NCBI RefSeq assembly: GCF_000317025.1
Contig: NC_019689.1
Location: 124,001 to 188,000, forward strand
DNA length: 64,000 nucleotides
Reading direction: 5' to 3'
From: Pleurocapsa sp. PCC 7327
Lineage (GTDB): Bacteria; Cyanobacteriota; Cyanobacteriia; Cyanobacteriales; Microcystaceae
Translations under genes and position numbers: made by a program
In this document: piece by piece, positions 45,601 to 55,412 of the stretch
Layout: each line of letters opens with the position of its first letter
Numbering within the stretch: position 1 is the first letter of the stretch
Notes under the pieces: model-generated
What the model was told of the DNA's origin: nothing
Databases searched by the model: none
What the model saw: only the letters and a program-made list of their open reading frames with translations

Positions 45601-48393
45601 TTCCACCTGATTTTGAGAAGTCGCACTTCCTTCTTGCAGTTGCGTGACGCTGCTATATTCCATCAGTTGCAGTTCGACGCGAACTCGTTCCCCAGTTATT
45701 ACCCGGCCTGCGGGATCGGTTACGATTACTTTAACTGGAAAAGATTGACCCGCTTGGGCAACAAAATCGCTTTGCAATCCAATTAAATATTTATTGGGAA
45801 AAGCTGTAAAAGTTTTTGCATTAGATACAGACAAATTAGAGACATCAGAAACTGATGCTTCCACGCGATAAGTCATCGGATACGGTAAATCTTCTGCTAC
45901 TTTGAGTATTTCACTATTTTTTCCCGATGCATCTAATACTTGACTGGCTTGTCGTACATCAGCCGAAACTTCTGGTGGTTCTTCGGGCCAAAACCAGTGG
46001 CGGCCAAAAGAAAATTTCTCCCAACCTTTAGGAATAAATTCTGCTTTTTGGCGAGTGACATAATATTGTATTTTTCCCCCTTGTACCGGAGATCCAAAGA
46101 GATAATTACTCTCCGTACTAACTCTAACTTTCTCGCTAATTGTGGCAAATTCTTTATCGAGAGTCAGATCGACTTTAAAGTTTGGTGGCTTAAATTCAGC
46201 AACGCGAAAGTCACCATAAATTTCTACTCCATCTTTTCCCTTTGCTTGTAGGCTATAGTAACCTAACGGTCGATTTTTATCGAGGGTTAATTCTAAAGAA
46301 AATGTGCCAAACTCATTTGTTTTCTGAGTTCCCAAATCGGTTTCTTTTCCATCAGGATCTCTGAGGGTAATTCGATAGGAAGTATTTTTATCTTGTTTTA
46401 GGACACCATTTTGCAGATAATATGCCGTTCCCGTAAACCAAGCTTTTTCTCCTGGTTGATATAACTGTCTGTCAGAAAAAATTGTTCCTCTTGCTTGAGG
46501 TTTGCCATTATCCCAACCCGCGTAGATACCATAGCCATAATTGCCGCTATATTCATCGGTTTGCGTAAAAGCCCAATCTTGTCCTTCGCGGGCAATTACT
46601 AATAATTTAGGGGTATTTTCATTCTGGAGACATTGTTGCCAATCTTGACCTTTTATTATAGCCGTTCCTGTTGAATCTGTTGTTGCGATCGCGCAGGGAT
46701 TTTGTTTGGTTCTAGATTTCGTTTCTAATTGAGTTTGATAAATTTCAATCGTCGCATTTTCAACCGCAGAACCATCAGAAAGATGATTGACTCGAATCAA
46801 ACCAGAGTCGGGAAACCACTGAGAAAAGATGCCTAAATTTGTTAACTCAACCAATCCATAAAATTCTGGTTCCGACCAATATTCTCGACCATTTTCTTGA
46901 TAAGGATTTGTTTTGGCTTTAATGCCATAAGCTAGTAATCCCGTAGCGGAACCCAGTTTTTCTTTTAAGGGAACTATGTTGTCATAACTTTCATTTTTTC
47001 TTCCTCCTGCTTTGGAAGTTGACCAACTACTAGCTTTGGGTAATAGTTTGTCTACATTACCTTGAGGATAATTAGCATCAATATAAACTAGATCCGTTGG
47101 TTGTAGAACTTGATAAGCAGCTTGATATCGAGAGTTGGGTAAATTAACTGTTGAGACGTGAAGTTGTAAGTTAGTATCTGCCGGAAAAATGTTTAATCCA
47201 GTTGGTGCCCAAATATCCGCTGCAACATCTCCAGTATTATATTGCAGAGTAATGGGTTTTCCTAAACTCTGTCCGAATTTATCTTTGAGATTACCCCCGA
47301 TATTAATTGTATAAGTTGTAGCAGGTTCTAATGCCCAAGGATTGATCCCAACTAAGTTATCGTTATCATCCACCTGTAAAAGTTTTACTGCTTTTTTAGG
47401 AGTAGGTGTAATACTAATATTTTTAAAAGCAGAATCTGCTACCAAACCATTATTAAATTTTAATTGAGGACTGCCTTTAACAAAGCGTCCGTAAGCTATT
47501 CCTTTTTGTAGCGCTCCATAATATTCTAACTTTTCAAAAGCCAACGGCGCATAAGTAGAAATATAGCTAATCCAGGTTGTTTCGCTAGGCAGATTTCCGC
47601 GAATGGGACGCAAACCAGGAGAAAATTCAATCCGGTAGCGAGTAGCTTTATCTAAATTCTGTTGCGGTGTAATTTCGTAATTCCATGTACGAGAAGAAGC
47701 ATTGAAATTTGCTTGAGATTTTTCTTCTGCCAATAGAGTTTCTTCTTTAAGCGCTACATTAACTCTAATTCTTTCATCTTTACCTGTTGGCAACAGTAAC
47801 AAGTGTTCTTTAATAGAATCTGGGTCTAATTCTACATTAGAAGTAAAAATTAGATTGGGTTTTAAATCAATTGGATTGGCATCGGCATCTTCAGCCTTAA
47901 TACTACCTGGCAAATTAGTAATCTGGATTGGTTCTGTATTAAAAGTCCAAGCTAAATCCTTATCTAACTGATTATTATTTAAATCTCCTAATCCTGTTTT
48001 AAGAGTGACTTGAAAGCGAGTCGCTTTAGGCAGTGCTTCGTCGGCTTGAAATCCTACCATACGAGGAGTTAAAAAGCGAAATTTTCCCGATATAGGTGGT
48101 AAAAGTTTAAACTTTTTTAACAGTTCTTCTCGAGCCGGACTATCGATCTTTTCGACGGGAATTAAGGGATATTTAAAGCGAATGCGAATTTGGGCTAATG
48201 GTTCGGATTGTCCGGTAGGACTAATTTGCTCGATCCAATCGGGTAACTGCGGAAGGGGTAAAGAAGCAATAGAAGGTAACGGTTCTACTCCCGATTTGAT
48301 TTTTATAAAATCACATCCCGCTATTCCCAAAACTAGGACGAAAATAAGGAAAAATTGGATCGAAATCTTAATATGTCGTGCGATCGCCTGCAT
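42649..48393 (-). CDS. Bacterial alpha-2-macroglobulin lipoprotein, thioester-less
   Basis: ATG 48393 after GAGGGGAAAGAG is preferred to GTG 48408. The signal peptide ends in a lipobox (LVLGIAGC), so it is a lipoprotein. The 1914-residue length and the order of MG domains (YQPGEKAWFTGTAYYLQNG, then YQPGETATALIESPYPEAEL), a QPDGGFAYFPSPEIS toroid region and an LPAGFEAVDTSF C-terminal domain fit bacterial A2Ms. These trap proteases in the periplasm. The usual CxEQ thioester is absent; the matching place reads DWLPFLETSASQL. The usual partner gene pbpC is not adjacent. Confidence 0.88.
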   Translation of the reverse strand: MQAIARHIKISIQFFLIFVLVLGIAGCDFIKIKSGVEPLPSIASLPLPQLPDWIEQISPTGQSEPLAQIRIRFKYPLIPVEKIDSPAREELLKKFKLLPPISGKFRFLTPRMVGFQADEALPKATRFQVTLKTGLGDLNNNQLDKDLAWTFNTEPIQITNLPGSIKAEDADANPIDLKPNLIFTSNVELDPDSIKEHLLLLPTGKDERIRVNVALKEETLLAEEKSQANFNASSRTWNYEITPQQNLDKATRYRIEFSPGLRPIRGNLPSETTWISYISTYAPLAFEKLEYYGALQKGIAYGRFVKGSPQLKFNNGLVADSAFKNISITPTPKKAVKLLQVDDNDNLVGINPWALEPATTYTINIGGNLKDKFGQSLGKPITLQYNTGDVAADIWAPTGLNIFPADTNLQLHVSTVNLPNSRYQAAYQVLQPTDLVYIDANYPQGNVDKLLPKASSWSTSKAGGRKNESYDNIVPLKEKLGSATGLLAYGIKAKTNPYQENGREYWSEPEFYGLVELTNLGIFSQWFPDSGLIRVNHLSDGSAVENATIEIYQTQLETKSRTKQNPCAIATTDSTGTAIIKGQDWQQCLQNENTPKLLVIAREGQDWAFTQTDEYSGNYGYGIYAGWDNGKPQARGTIFSDRQLYQPGEKAWFTGTAYYLQNGVLKQDKNTSYRITLRDPDGKETDLGTQKTNEFGTFSLELTLDKNRPLGYYSLQAKGKDGVEIYGDFRVAEFKPPNFKVDLTLDKEFATISEKVRVSTESNYLFGSPVQGGKIQYYVTRQKAEFIPKGWEKFSFGRHWFWPEEPPEVSADVRQASQVLDASGKNSEILKVAEDLPYPMTYRVEASVSDVSNLSVSNAKTFTAFPNKYLIGLQSDFVAQAGQSFPVKVIVTDPAGRVITGERVRVELQLMEYSSVTQLQEGSATSQNQVEYKTVVEQEIRSGNEPQTISFTPPESGSYRIHANFAHSQSDVSATDTQIWVTGEDIVNWGDRYDNNRIEIHLDKQTYQPGETATALIESPYPEAELYFAVIRHDTLYSTIQKVQGGAPKIQFQVTPDMVPNAAVEAVLVRQGQPISQVEPGSVENLVRIGFAPFNTSLEDKYLQVKITPQQDKLEPGTQETVDLTLQDDKGNPIRGQFTVMVVNEAILQLSGYRPPDLVATVYAEQDIATRFADNRPDVILTPQASPLEKGWGYGGGESAAAANTRIRTNFQALAYYNGSVLADANGKASVTFTLPDDLTTWRVMAVVTDGNLHFGNGEATFMTTKPLVTNPILPQFARVGDRFQGGLSVTNTTGQTGNLTINGSVTNKLQFTDNCRDATCNISTNATSGTNAYRFPMVASEIGKGKVQFVTQLNNQASDAFEVPLEVRELEVTEQAIESGVTTSQVKIPLQVDNNVLPDAGGLDIFLASTLIPEITAPAKEVFAQDWLPFLETSASQLAIAANLQILSQKYGQTFSNFNPTQEAAKALENLQKLQQPDGGFAYFPSPEISQSDPLITPYAAESIAQAKAAGFIVDSEIIARLKTYLNKILANPGQYDWCTLLCRRQVQLEALMALAQLGEKRTDFLVSIYEQRNSFDRVNQIKLTRYLFQFPEWQDEAQILFNEIQETVYETGRTATVNLPQKWRWFNSNTTAQAQALRLFIAQKVSPENLDRLLQGLLAMRREGTWQTSYDNAQALTALVEYTQLEPTPPNYSAIVRLANKQLSKVRFEGYRNPSYELQVPMEKLPQGRHDLILNKSGKGNLHYLTAYRYRIKGNQPGRIEGLRVLRYIRSANQPRVLREIDLYVPDEPFTVTPGQVFDIGLEIITDHPIDHLIINDPLPAGFEAVDTSFQASTSYFQPQQDSWEINYQKIHKDKIVAYGDRLKAGVYSMHYLVRSVTPGKFEYPGAEVYLQYAPEEFGRSASSVLEVSNNS

Positions 48394-48631
48394 TCTCTTT
48401 CCCCTCACAGCCTATTTCTGTCATAGCTGATAGAAAGAGCAATTAGGAAAATTTCTACAATTCTTAATTAATTGAGAACGTAGGGATTAGTTAATAGTTA
48501 GTAGTTAGTAGGAATTTTTACTAATAACTGCTCGCTAACCTTTTAGAAAAAGATTGACTTAATCGATCGCAACTAATAACAATTTTTGTGCTGGCGATCG
48601 CTTTTTCATAGGAGCGATCGCCCAATTTTGC

Positions 48632-49015
48632 CTACCTCGTCCAACGCCTAGTTGCTTCGGCAATGCGCACTCCAAATTTCTCTGCCGTTAGGCGATTGCC
48701 CGAATCGAGCACTGGTTCTTTACCACTCATATCGAGAGGACTTTGCCCCATCACGCCTAAAAACGATCCCAATCGATTCACGCCATTGGCTTGTTGCAGC
48801 ATCTCAGCAGCATTGACCCAAATCATACCATGTTGGGCGGCATTAATAGCAAGATATAAAAGCGTTCCCTGCTTGTCGCCGCTGGGAGAGCTAGAATGCG
48901 TAAAGCCTCCGGCAATTTTATCTTTCCAACCCTGCGCAAACCAAATCTCGCTAGCAGCATCGATAAACGCCTTAAACTGAGCCGCTACGCCTGACCGACT
49001 AAATGCTAAAAGCAA
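48632..49015 (-). pseudogene. N-terminally truncated flavodoxin/NAD(P)H-quinone reductase (WrbA-like)
   Basis: The frame begins within the family's middle part: VAAQFKAFIDAASEIWFAQG, WKDKIAGGFTHSSSPSGDKQ, then WVNAAEM and GVNRLGSFLGVMGQSPLDMS. The N-terminal half, with the FMN phosphate loop, is missing. No start codon with a ribosome site is seen before LAFSRSG. It is probably a remnant; the 3' end looks intact. Confidence 0.65.
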
Positions 49016-49052
49016 TTAGCAATGAATGTAAAGTAGATACTCTCAGGTAAGA

Positions 49053-49123
49053 TAGTTACGCTACGGTAACTAACGATTTGTCGCAAAATTTGACAGTAAA
49101 GGCGTTTTACGAAACGCCTTTTT
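49053..49123 (+). ncRNA. Candidate small RNA with terminator, or terminator alone
   Basis: Two hairpins stand in a gene-free stretch: TAGTTAC/GTAACTA (49053-49059 with 49066-49072) and AAAGGCGTTT/AAACGCCTTT (49098-49107 with 49112-49121) followed by T's. The second is a good plus-strand terminator, yet no plus-strand gene lies upstream. A TAAGAT box at 49048-49053 could be a -10 element. A short RNA of about 65 nt is the simplest reading. No known family was recognised. Confidence 0.4.
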
Positions 49124-49209
49124 AAACAAACATGACTTATCATCAAGTTAACCAGCCAAAAATTAAAGTTGGTGAGACAATTTTTATAGGTTAACTTTCC
49201 TCAATTCCC

Positions 49210-50679
49210 ATGCCTTCTTCTGCCCCCGGTCCCTACAAGAGCAGACTATTTAACTTCCTCAATCGCCATTCGCTACAGTTTAAAGATCGGCTTGAGAAAA
49301 CCGCACGACACTTAAAAGTGGCATTGGAGTGGGGAGTGCAAATCCTCATCTACCCGATGTACTTGCTGGTACAAACTGGGCGCATGGCTGGGCGACAATT
49401 GGGAAAAACGGTTGAAAAAGCTCAATTACCAGCATCTTCTTCGCCGACAGAGACTCAGCCAACCTCTCCTCCCGCAGACCAACCGATCGCCCAAGTCCTA
49501 CAAGCGATCGAGGTTGCGATCGCGCCAGAAAGTTCGAGCAATCCATCTCCCCAGGAAACAGAATTGCTAGCAGGAATTCAACAGCAAACCCAAAGCACTC
49601 TTAAAACCTCCGATTTACTAAGGTCGCGATCGACGCAAAACCTAACCGTTCGGTCTTCTTCGGAGACAGCCAAAAGCAGCCAGATAGTTGTTCGAGGCAT
49701 AGCTAGCTCTCTTCAGACGCGCGATCTGGTTTTGGTCACCTCAGACAATCAAATTTTAGATATCTTCTCTGGCGAACAGCAAAAAACCCTACAAAAGTGC
49801 ATCTATTGGGAGGTAGCTAACTTTTGGTACGAACGCCGCCTACAGCAAGAAGCAGCCAACCCATTTCCCGAACTCGTTTCGTCTTTCGAGCAAAATAGCG
49901 ATAATGTCTTGCCGCCTGCGAGACTTTTCTGGAAAGTCATGCATTGGATGCAGACGAGTCCAATCGCGATCGCGATCGATCTGTTTGGAGAATCACATCT
50001 CGTTCGTTCCCCTTCCGCCGATGCTATCCTATCTTCATCCGAACCCCAAACGGTTCGCGATCGCTCCGTGGGATGGTTACAAAGATTACAGACTGGCTTA
50101 AACTTCTCTCAAAAGTCCTCCCAACAACCAGCCACCTCAGAACCCGATCCCTTTCAAATTCAGGCGCTCATTCAAGCTGCCATTGACTACTTTTTCGGTC
50201 AGCGTCAAGAGCAATTGCCGTTGTCGGGAGACAAAGCTTTAAAGGCATCGCCAGCAGAAATCGAAGATCCTTGGCTATCCTGGGACGATCTCTACAGCGA
50301 GACAGAAACGGTATCTACCAGCGATCGCACTTCTCATCCAGATGGGTCCATTCCAACTCAGTTGCCGCCTCCTTCCGCCAAACCAGTCAAGTCTAAAAAA
50401 TCGCCCTCAACCCTTCGTCGTTCCTCGCGCGATCGACAGGCAAAGCCAGCAGTTCGGCATCAAAACGTTACCGAAGTCAAACAACCGTCTTCCATCGTCC
50501 CCAACCAACCAACGGATAATTCCCTAGAACTCGACCCCGATTGGATTGAAACGAAAGCCACTCCAGTCGGCTATGTCAAACATCCTCTAGAAAGAATCTT
50601 GGAATGGCTAGATCGCCTGTTGCTCTTGGCAGAAGAATGGGTTGCGAGCATTTGGAGATGGCTGCGCCAGCGTTTTTGA
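49210..50679 (+). CDS. Conserved cyanobacterial hypothetical protein
   Basis: 489 residues starting MPSSAPGPYKSRLFNFLNRH. The first 60 residues contain a hydrophobic, amphipathic part (ALEWGVQILIYPMYLLVQTG); two long Ser/Pro/Gln-rich disordered parts follow (about 75-135 and 370-440). Ordered segments include IASSLQTRDLVLVTSDNQIL and KCIYWEVANFWYERRLQQEA, and the C-terminus is Trp-rich (LLLAEEWVASIWRWLRQRF). The pattern is seen in cyanobacterial proteins of unknown function. Membrane association at either end is possible. Confidence 0.65.
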   Translation: MPSSAPGPYKSRLFNFLNRHSLQFKDRLEKTARHLKVALEWGVQILIYPMYLLVQTGRMAGRQLGKTVEKAQLPASSSPTETQPTSPPADQPIAQVLQAIEVAIAPESSSNPSPQETELLAGIQQQTQSTLKTSDLLRSRSTQNLTVRSSSETAKSSQIVVRGIASSLQTRDLVLVTSDNQILDIFSGEQQKTLQKCIYWEVANFWYERRLQQEAANPFPELVSSFEQNSDNVLPPARLFWKVMHWMQTSPIAIAIDLFGESHLVRSPSADAILSSSEPQTVRDRSVGWLQRLQTGLNFSQKSSQQPATSEPDPFQIQALIQAAIDYFFGQRQEQLPLSGDKALKASPAEIEDPWLSWDDLYSETETVSTSDRTSHPDGSIPTQLPPPSAKPVKSKKSPSTLRRSSRDRQAKPAVRHQNVTEVKQPSSIVPNQPTDNSLELDPDWIETKATPVGYVKHPLERILEWLDRLLLLAEEWVASIWRWLRQRF

Positions 50680-50861
50680 TTTTTTGGTAGATTTGGAATT
50701 TTTCGCGATCGCAGCGGTAAAATCTACTTGAATTACAATAATATATAACTATACTACAAACTTACCTGACACGATTGGCAAAAATGCAGGATAATGGGCA
50801 ATGCGTGCAAATTCTGTTAATCTAAAAGGCTCTATATTACAGCATCTATTAAACAACGACT

Positions 50862-52649
50862 ATGCGAACTCATTATTGTGGAGAACTAAGAGCAACTGAG
50901 ATAGGCAAAACAGTCACTCTTTTCGGTTGGGTAGATCGCCGTCGGGATCACGGAGGCGTAATTTTTATCGATCTGCGCGATCGCAGTGGCATCGTTCAGA
51001 TCGTCAGCGATCCCCAGCGCACCCCCGACTCCTATAAAGCCGCAGAGTCGTTGCGTAACGAATACGTCGTGAAAGTCAGCGGACGAGTCAGCCAACGTCC
51101 GCCAGAGTCCATCAATACCAAAATTCCTACGGGTGAGGTAGAAATTTACGCCGACAAGATTGAAATTCTCAATGGAGTCTACAAACAAATGCCTTTCGTC
51201 GTCTCCAGTTCGGAGGCAGACTCAGTACGAGAGGAAGTGCGGCTGAAATATCGCTATCTGGATTTAAGACGCGATCGCATGAATAGAAACCTGCAATTGC
51301 GCCACCAAGTCGTCAAAGCCATCCGTCACTTTCTCGAAAACGAACAGAATTTCATCGAAGTTGAAACGCCTATCCTGACTCGTTCCACTCCCGAAGGTGC
51401 GAGAGATTATCTAGTTCCCTCCCGCGTCAATCCGGGAGAATGGTATGCTTTACCCCAGTCGCCACAATTATTCAAGCAACTTTTAATGGTATCTGGGTTC
51501 GATCGCTACTATCAGATCGCGCGTTGCTTCCGCGATGAAGATTTGCGTGCCGACAGACAGCCAGAATTTACCCAATTAGACATGGAAATGAGTTTCATGT
51601 CTCGCGACGAGATTTTAGAACTTAATGAAGCGTTAGTTTGCCACATTTTTAAAGCCGTTAAAAATATCGATATTCCTCGTCCATTTCCGCGCCTTACCTA
51701 TGCCGAAGCGATGGCGCGTTACGGAACAGATCGACCCGATACTCGCTTTAATTTAGAGCTAGTTGATGTTTCAGAAATCGTCAAAGATAGCGGATTTAAA
51801 GTCTTTTCTGGTGCCGTACAAAGTTGCGGAACTGTAAAAGTATTGCCTATTCCTGGCGGCAATGATGCTATCTCGAATGTAAGAATTAAACCAAAAGGAG
51901 ATTTATTTGAAGAAGCTTGCAATGCAGGTGCAAAAGGTATCGCTTATATTCGCATTCGCGAAGACAATGAATTCGATACTATTGGTGCCATTAAAGATAA
52001 TCTTTCCCAAGAGCAGAAACAGCAATTAATAGAAAAAACAGGGGCAAAACCCGGTTATTTATTGCTCTTTGGCGCTGGAGATGTAGATACTGTTAATAAA
52101 TCTCTAGCGAGGTTGCGCTTAGTTGTCGGAGAAGAATTAGGATTAATTGACTCCAATAAAATTGATTTACTTTGGGTGACAGACTTTCCCATGTTTGAAT
52201 GGAATGCAGAAGAAAAGCGCCTAGAAGCATTGCATCACCCCTTTACTGCACCAAATCTAGAAGATTTAAACGATCTAAAAACAGCCAGAGCGCAAGCTTA
52301 TGACTTAGTTTATAACGGCGTAGAAATTGGCGGCGGCAGTTTGCGGATTTACCAGCGAGAAATCCAAGAAAAAGTGTTTGCAACGATTGGATTATCGATG
52401 GAGGAAGCCTACAATAAATTCGGATTCCTTCTCGAAGCGTTTGAATACGGAACGCCACCCCACGGCGGGATTGCCTATGGCTTAGATCGCTTCGTGATGC
52501 TATTAGCTGGCGAAGAATCGATTCGGGATGTAATTGCCTTTCCGAAGACACAACAAGCAAGCTGTTTGCTGACAGATGCACCTGCACCAGTCGATGCAAA
52601 ACAGTTGCAAGAATTGCACGTAAAATCAACTTATAAGCCTAAATCTTAA
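50862..52649 (+). CDS. aspS: Aspartyl-tRNA synthetase
   Basis: A class II synthetase of 595 residues of the bacterial type. Residues about 1-105 are the anticodon-binding OB fold ([20 protein letters not shown], then [12 protein letters not shown]). Motif 2 lies in [20 protein letters not shown], the bacterial GAD insertion is present (about 290-420), and motif 3 is [15 protein letters not shown]. It charges tRNA-Asp; the tRNA-Asp gene lies 9 kb downstream on the other strand. Possible -10 TATATT is upstream near 50833. Confidence 0.97.
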   Translation: MRTHYCGELRATEIGKTVTLFGWVDRRRDHGGVIFIDLRDRSGIVQIVSDPQRTPDSYKAAESLRNEYVVKVSGRVSQRPPESINTKIPTGEVEIYADKIEILNGVYKQMPFVVSSSEADSVREEVRLKYRYLDLRRDRMNRNLQLRHQVVKAIRHFLENEQNFIEVETPILTRSTPEGARDYLVPSRVNPGEWYALPQSPQLFKQLLMVSGFDRYYQIARCFRDEDLRADRQPEFTQLDMEMSFMSRDEILELNEALVCHIFKAVKNIDIPRPFPRLTYAEAMARYGTDRPDTRFNLELVDVSEIVKDSGFKVFSGAVQSCGTVKVLPIPGGNDAISNVRIKPKGDLFEEACNAGAKGIAYIRIREDNEFDTIGAIKDNLSQEQKQQLIEKTGAKPGYLLLFGAGDVDTVNKSLARLRLVVGEELGLIDSNKIDLLWVTDFPMFEWNAEEKRLEALHHPFTAPNLEDLNDLKTARAQAYDLVYNGVEIGGGSLRIYQREIQEKVFATIGLSMEEAYNKFGFLLEAFEYGTPPHGGIAYGLDRFVMLLAGEESIRDVIAFPKTQQASCLLTDAPAPVDAKQLQELHVKSTYKPKS

Positions 52650-52792
52650 TCTGAATGACCTGACTCGGCAAAACGTTGATGTTATTGACACCAGTAATGC
52701 CTAATAGATTGTTCTAAAACAGGTTTTAGTTCTTGCCAGCACGCATTTGAGAGTTGACAAGATAGAACATCTTCGTACTCACAGGCGCCGAT

Positions 52793-53110
52793 CTAAAGCA
52801 ACGTTTGTAGGTGCTCAATTAACTGGGGGGCAAGCATTACACCTTCAATGCGATCGACGGGCTGACCGTTTTTGAACAAAACTAGGGTTGGTAGGGCATG
52901 GATTTGATACTGAGATGCCAATCCGGGATATTTATCCGTATCGATTTTGACGACTTGCAGCCGATTTTTCATCTGCATTCCTACTTGTTCTAAAATCGGA
53001 GCCATCATTTGGCACGGACCGCACCAAGTCGCATAAAAATCAACTAAAACAGGAATCTGTGAGGTGGCAAGGAGTTCTTGAAAACTAGAAAATTGCTTCT
53101 TAACTGCCAT
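52793..53110 (-). CDS. Thioredoxin
   Basis: ATG 53110 (MAVKKQFSSFQELLATSQIP) gives 105 residues; the frame can be extended upstream, but homologues begin here. The active site is WCGPC, followed by the conserved cis-Pro region HALPTLVLFKNGQPVDRIEG. It is a cytosolic m/y-type thioredoxin that reduces target disulfides with electrons from ferredoxin-thioredoxin or NADPH-thioredoxin reductase. Confidence 0.92.
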   Translation of the reverse strand: MAVKKQFSSFQELLATSQIPVLVDFYATWCGPCQMMAPILEQVGMQMKNRLQVVKIDTDKYPGLASQYQIHALPTLVLFKNGQPVDRIEGVMLAPQLIEHLQTLL

Positions 53111-53371
53111 AATTTTCAGGAGTAAGAAATACGAATAAGGTGCCTTGAATTGCACCCTATCTTATTTCTTATCATAGCTAATTCTCCCGGCGATCGCTTT
53201 TTCTGGCTTTGCTCGCTCGAAGCACATATCCCATACTGTCATCCCAAACTTTTCATTTCATTCCAAGATCGACTCCGCTTGACATTGCCGAAATTCTTTG
53301 CTCTGCTTCTGTGCGATCGCAACGACAATCCTGACTCATATTCAGCTTTTTTCCGTTCCCTTGCCTGCCAA

Positions 53372-54001
53372 CTAATATTTTTTGCGATCGCGAAATCTGA
53401 AAATTAAGCCCAGCGTTATTTCTTTCATAAACCAGTATAAGACTACTAAAATCAAAAAAGTAACGCTCATCATCAGCACCGACCATTTCCCCGTTAAATT
53501 ATCAACAATACTATCCATTAAATTATCGGGCTTGGTTACGATATCCCAACTATTAAAACGCTGAAAGCGACCGAGATATATTCCCAGAGAACAAAGAGCA
53601 TGAGTAATTAACTCGATCCAAGAAATATATTTTCCCCATCCTAATTTATAGCAGTAGTAACCTAAGTTAATCAGAGAAATAACATAGGCTTCCATCCCAG
53701 CTAAAATAAATATTAAATATTGGGGAATCAATACTAAAGTAATCGTCCAAACCGAGTAACCTTGTCGAATTAGTTCGATTAAATGAATGATATCTGTTAA
53801 GATATAAGGAGCATTGGGGAGAAAAGCGATAAAAACGGCAAAAACAACCCACCAAAGCAGCGATCGCCGCCCAACGATCCGAAATAGCCAGACGCTTAAG
53901 ACTAAAGGAATATAGGCTAGAAAAAGATTCCAAATTATGAGAGATTTGCTATAGCCTAATACCTCCCTAGCATGGGCTATCCAATCAAAAAATCGCTCCA
54001 T
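53372..54001 (-). CDS. DUF1361 membrane protein
   Basis: ATG 54001 (MERFFDWIAHAREVLGYSKS) is preferred. 209 residues with about six helices. The DUF1361 family motif is visible: LIIWNLFLAYIPLVLSVWLF, LWWVVFAVFIAFLPNAPYIL, TDIIHL, and GRFQRFNSWDIVTKPDNLMD. Function unknown. Confidence 0.83.
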   Translation of the reverse strand: MERFFDWIAHAREVLGYSKSLIIWNLFLAYIPLVLSVWLFRIVGRRSLLWWVVFAVFIAFLPNAPYILTDIIHLIELIRQGYSVWTITLVLIPQYLIFILAGMEAYVISLINLGYYCYKLGWGKYISWIELITHALCSLGIYLGRFQRFNSWDIVTKPDNLMDSIVDNLTGKWSVLMMSVTFLILVVLYWFMKEITLGLIFRFRDRKKY

Positions 54002-54147
54002 AACGAACAAAATTTCAACGCTTTATCTGGATGACAACTCTACCATTCTAGTTTATGAAATTTAACGGTCAACCGAAGAATCGGAGCATTAGCCCCAAAA
54101 AATCACTCTCAAATCTAACATTTTAGTCGATAATTCGGGAATTTAAC

Positions 54148-54248
54148 TTATACCAAATCCGGTTGAATGACCACAATAACCAGTGGTGCGACCATCTTGG
54201 CCGCGAGCGGGACTACATATTATGACTAATTAAACGGATTTGATATTA
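54148..54248. mobile_element. About 101-bp MITE-like element with imperfect inverted ends
   Basis: The left end reads TTATACCAAATCCGG (from 54148) and the right end GGATTTGATATTA (to 54248), which are imperfect inverted repeats. TA at each outer end fits an IS630-type target. The right half shares a 35-bp identical stretch with 58662-58696. The TAA stop of the adjacent oxidoreductase gene is formed at the element's edge. Confidence 0.6.
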
Positions 54249-55412
54249 GTCATTTGCACTTAATTGAGGAATGATATTGTCTTTTTCTTGAGCTGCCCAA
54301 CTGGCAAAATGTCGGGCTAAAGGTGGAGCAAAAACTAAAGTACTGGTGAATCCAGAAAAAAGATAAACGCCGGTCAAATGATTAATTGCACCCACTAGCG
54401 GCAGAGAATTTTTCGCAAAAGCAACTAGACAGCGATGCCAAGTTCCTGGTAAATTTTGTAATAAAGGTAGTATAGTTGCTATTCCCGTGCGAATTTGCGC
54501 TTCGCTAATCGCCGAATCGATTTTTACTTGGGGATTGGTATAGATTTCGCTGATTTGACCGATATAAAAGCTGCCATCCAAAAATTGAACGGCACCGGGA
54601 TCGAGAATGCCTGCAATAAAGTCCTGGCTTGGTTGCTCCCAGAGAGATTCTATTTCTGGCGCGGTTGCTTGTGCCTCCAGCAGCATCCGTTTCTGAGTAG
54701 CTGGCATAACTAATGTTCGCAGACAAATATCAACAGGCGGCGTTTTAATCAGTTGTGCGTGAGTGAAATAGAGTTTGATACTAATTCCTGCTTCTTTGAG
54801 GAGCATTCTACTCAAACCTCCCGCACAGACTACCGTATTGGCTGCATAGTATTGATTTTGAGCAGTGACGACTCCCTCGATGCGATCGCCTTGACGTAGT
54901 AAGTTGACAACTGGCTCGATTTTAAGTTCTCCGCCCAGACGACAAAAAGCTTGCTGATAGGCAAGGTTGGTCTTGTGAGGATGGATATGACCGTGAGGAA
55001 GTCTCAAAACGCCTGCGATAGCATTGGGATTGAGCAAAGGTTCTAATTCGCAAGCCTCGGCAACATCGAGGACTTGAGGAGCGATCGCAAATTGGGAATA
55101 GTTGGCAGCGACTGTTGTAGGATCGTCTTGTGCATCAATAGTTAGCATCAAATCGATGTCGCGAAACTCAGTATCTGCCCCTAATTCTTCAGACAAATTG
55201 CGATGAATTTCGATGCCTTCTTGACAAATTTGTCGAGTTAATTTCGTCGTTCCAGACCAGTAGGCAAGTCCTCCATAACTGTAGTAGGTGGCATTATTCA
55301 GTCGAGCATCTTTTTCCAATAGCAAAGTGCGGAATCCTTTTTTTGCCAGTTCGTAGCCCAAAGCAGATCCCGTAATTCCCGCACCGATAACGATCCAATC
55401 GTAATTGGTCAT
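54246..55412 (-). CDS. FAD-dependent oxidoreductase, D-amino acid oxidase (DAO) family
   Basis: 388 residues. The dinucleotide fold IVIGAGITGSALGYELAKKG is at the N-terminus with the acidic LLLEKD after beta 2. A DAO-like pattern follows: YSYGGLAYWSGTT, VVCAGGLSRMLLKEAG, and the C-terminal LPLVGAINHLTGVYLFSGF. Substrates of the family include glycine, sarcosine and D-amino acids; none can be assigned. It is divergent from the aldehyde dehydrogenase gene, so both may be under shared control. Confidence 0.82.
   Translation of the reverse strand: MTNYDWIVIGAGITGSALGYELAKKGFRTLLLEKDARLNNATYYSYGGLAYWSGTTKLTRQICQEGIEIHRNLSEELGADTEFRDIDLMLTIDAQDDPTTVAANYSQFAIAPQVLDVAEACELEPLLNPNAIAGVLRLPHGHIHPHKTNLAYQQAFCRLGGELKIEPVVNLLRQGDRIEGVVTAQNQYYAANTVVCAGGLSRMLLKEAGISIKLYFTHAQLIKTPPVDICLRTLVMPATQKRMLLEAQATAPEIESLWEQPSQDFIAGILDPGAVQFLDGSFYIGQISEIYTNPQVKIDSAISEAQIRTGIATILPLLQNLPGTWHRCLVAFAKNSLPLVGAINHLTGVYLFSGFTSTLVFAPPLARHFASWAAQEKDNIIPQLSAND

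Noticed and set aside
54495..54726. Overlapping small frames within the FAD oxidoreductase
   Set aside because: Shadow frames without ribosome sites.
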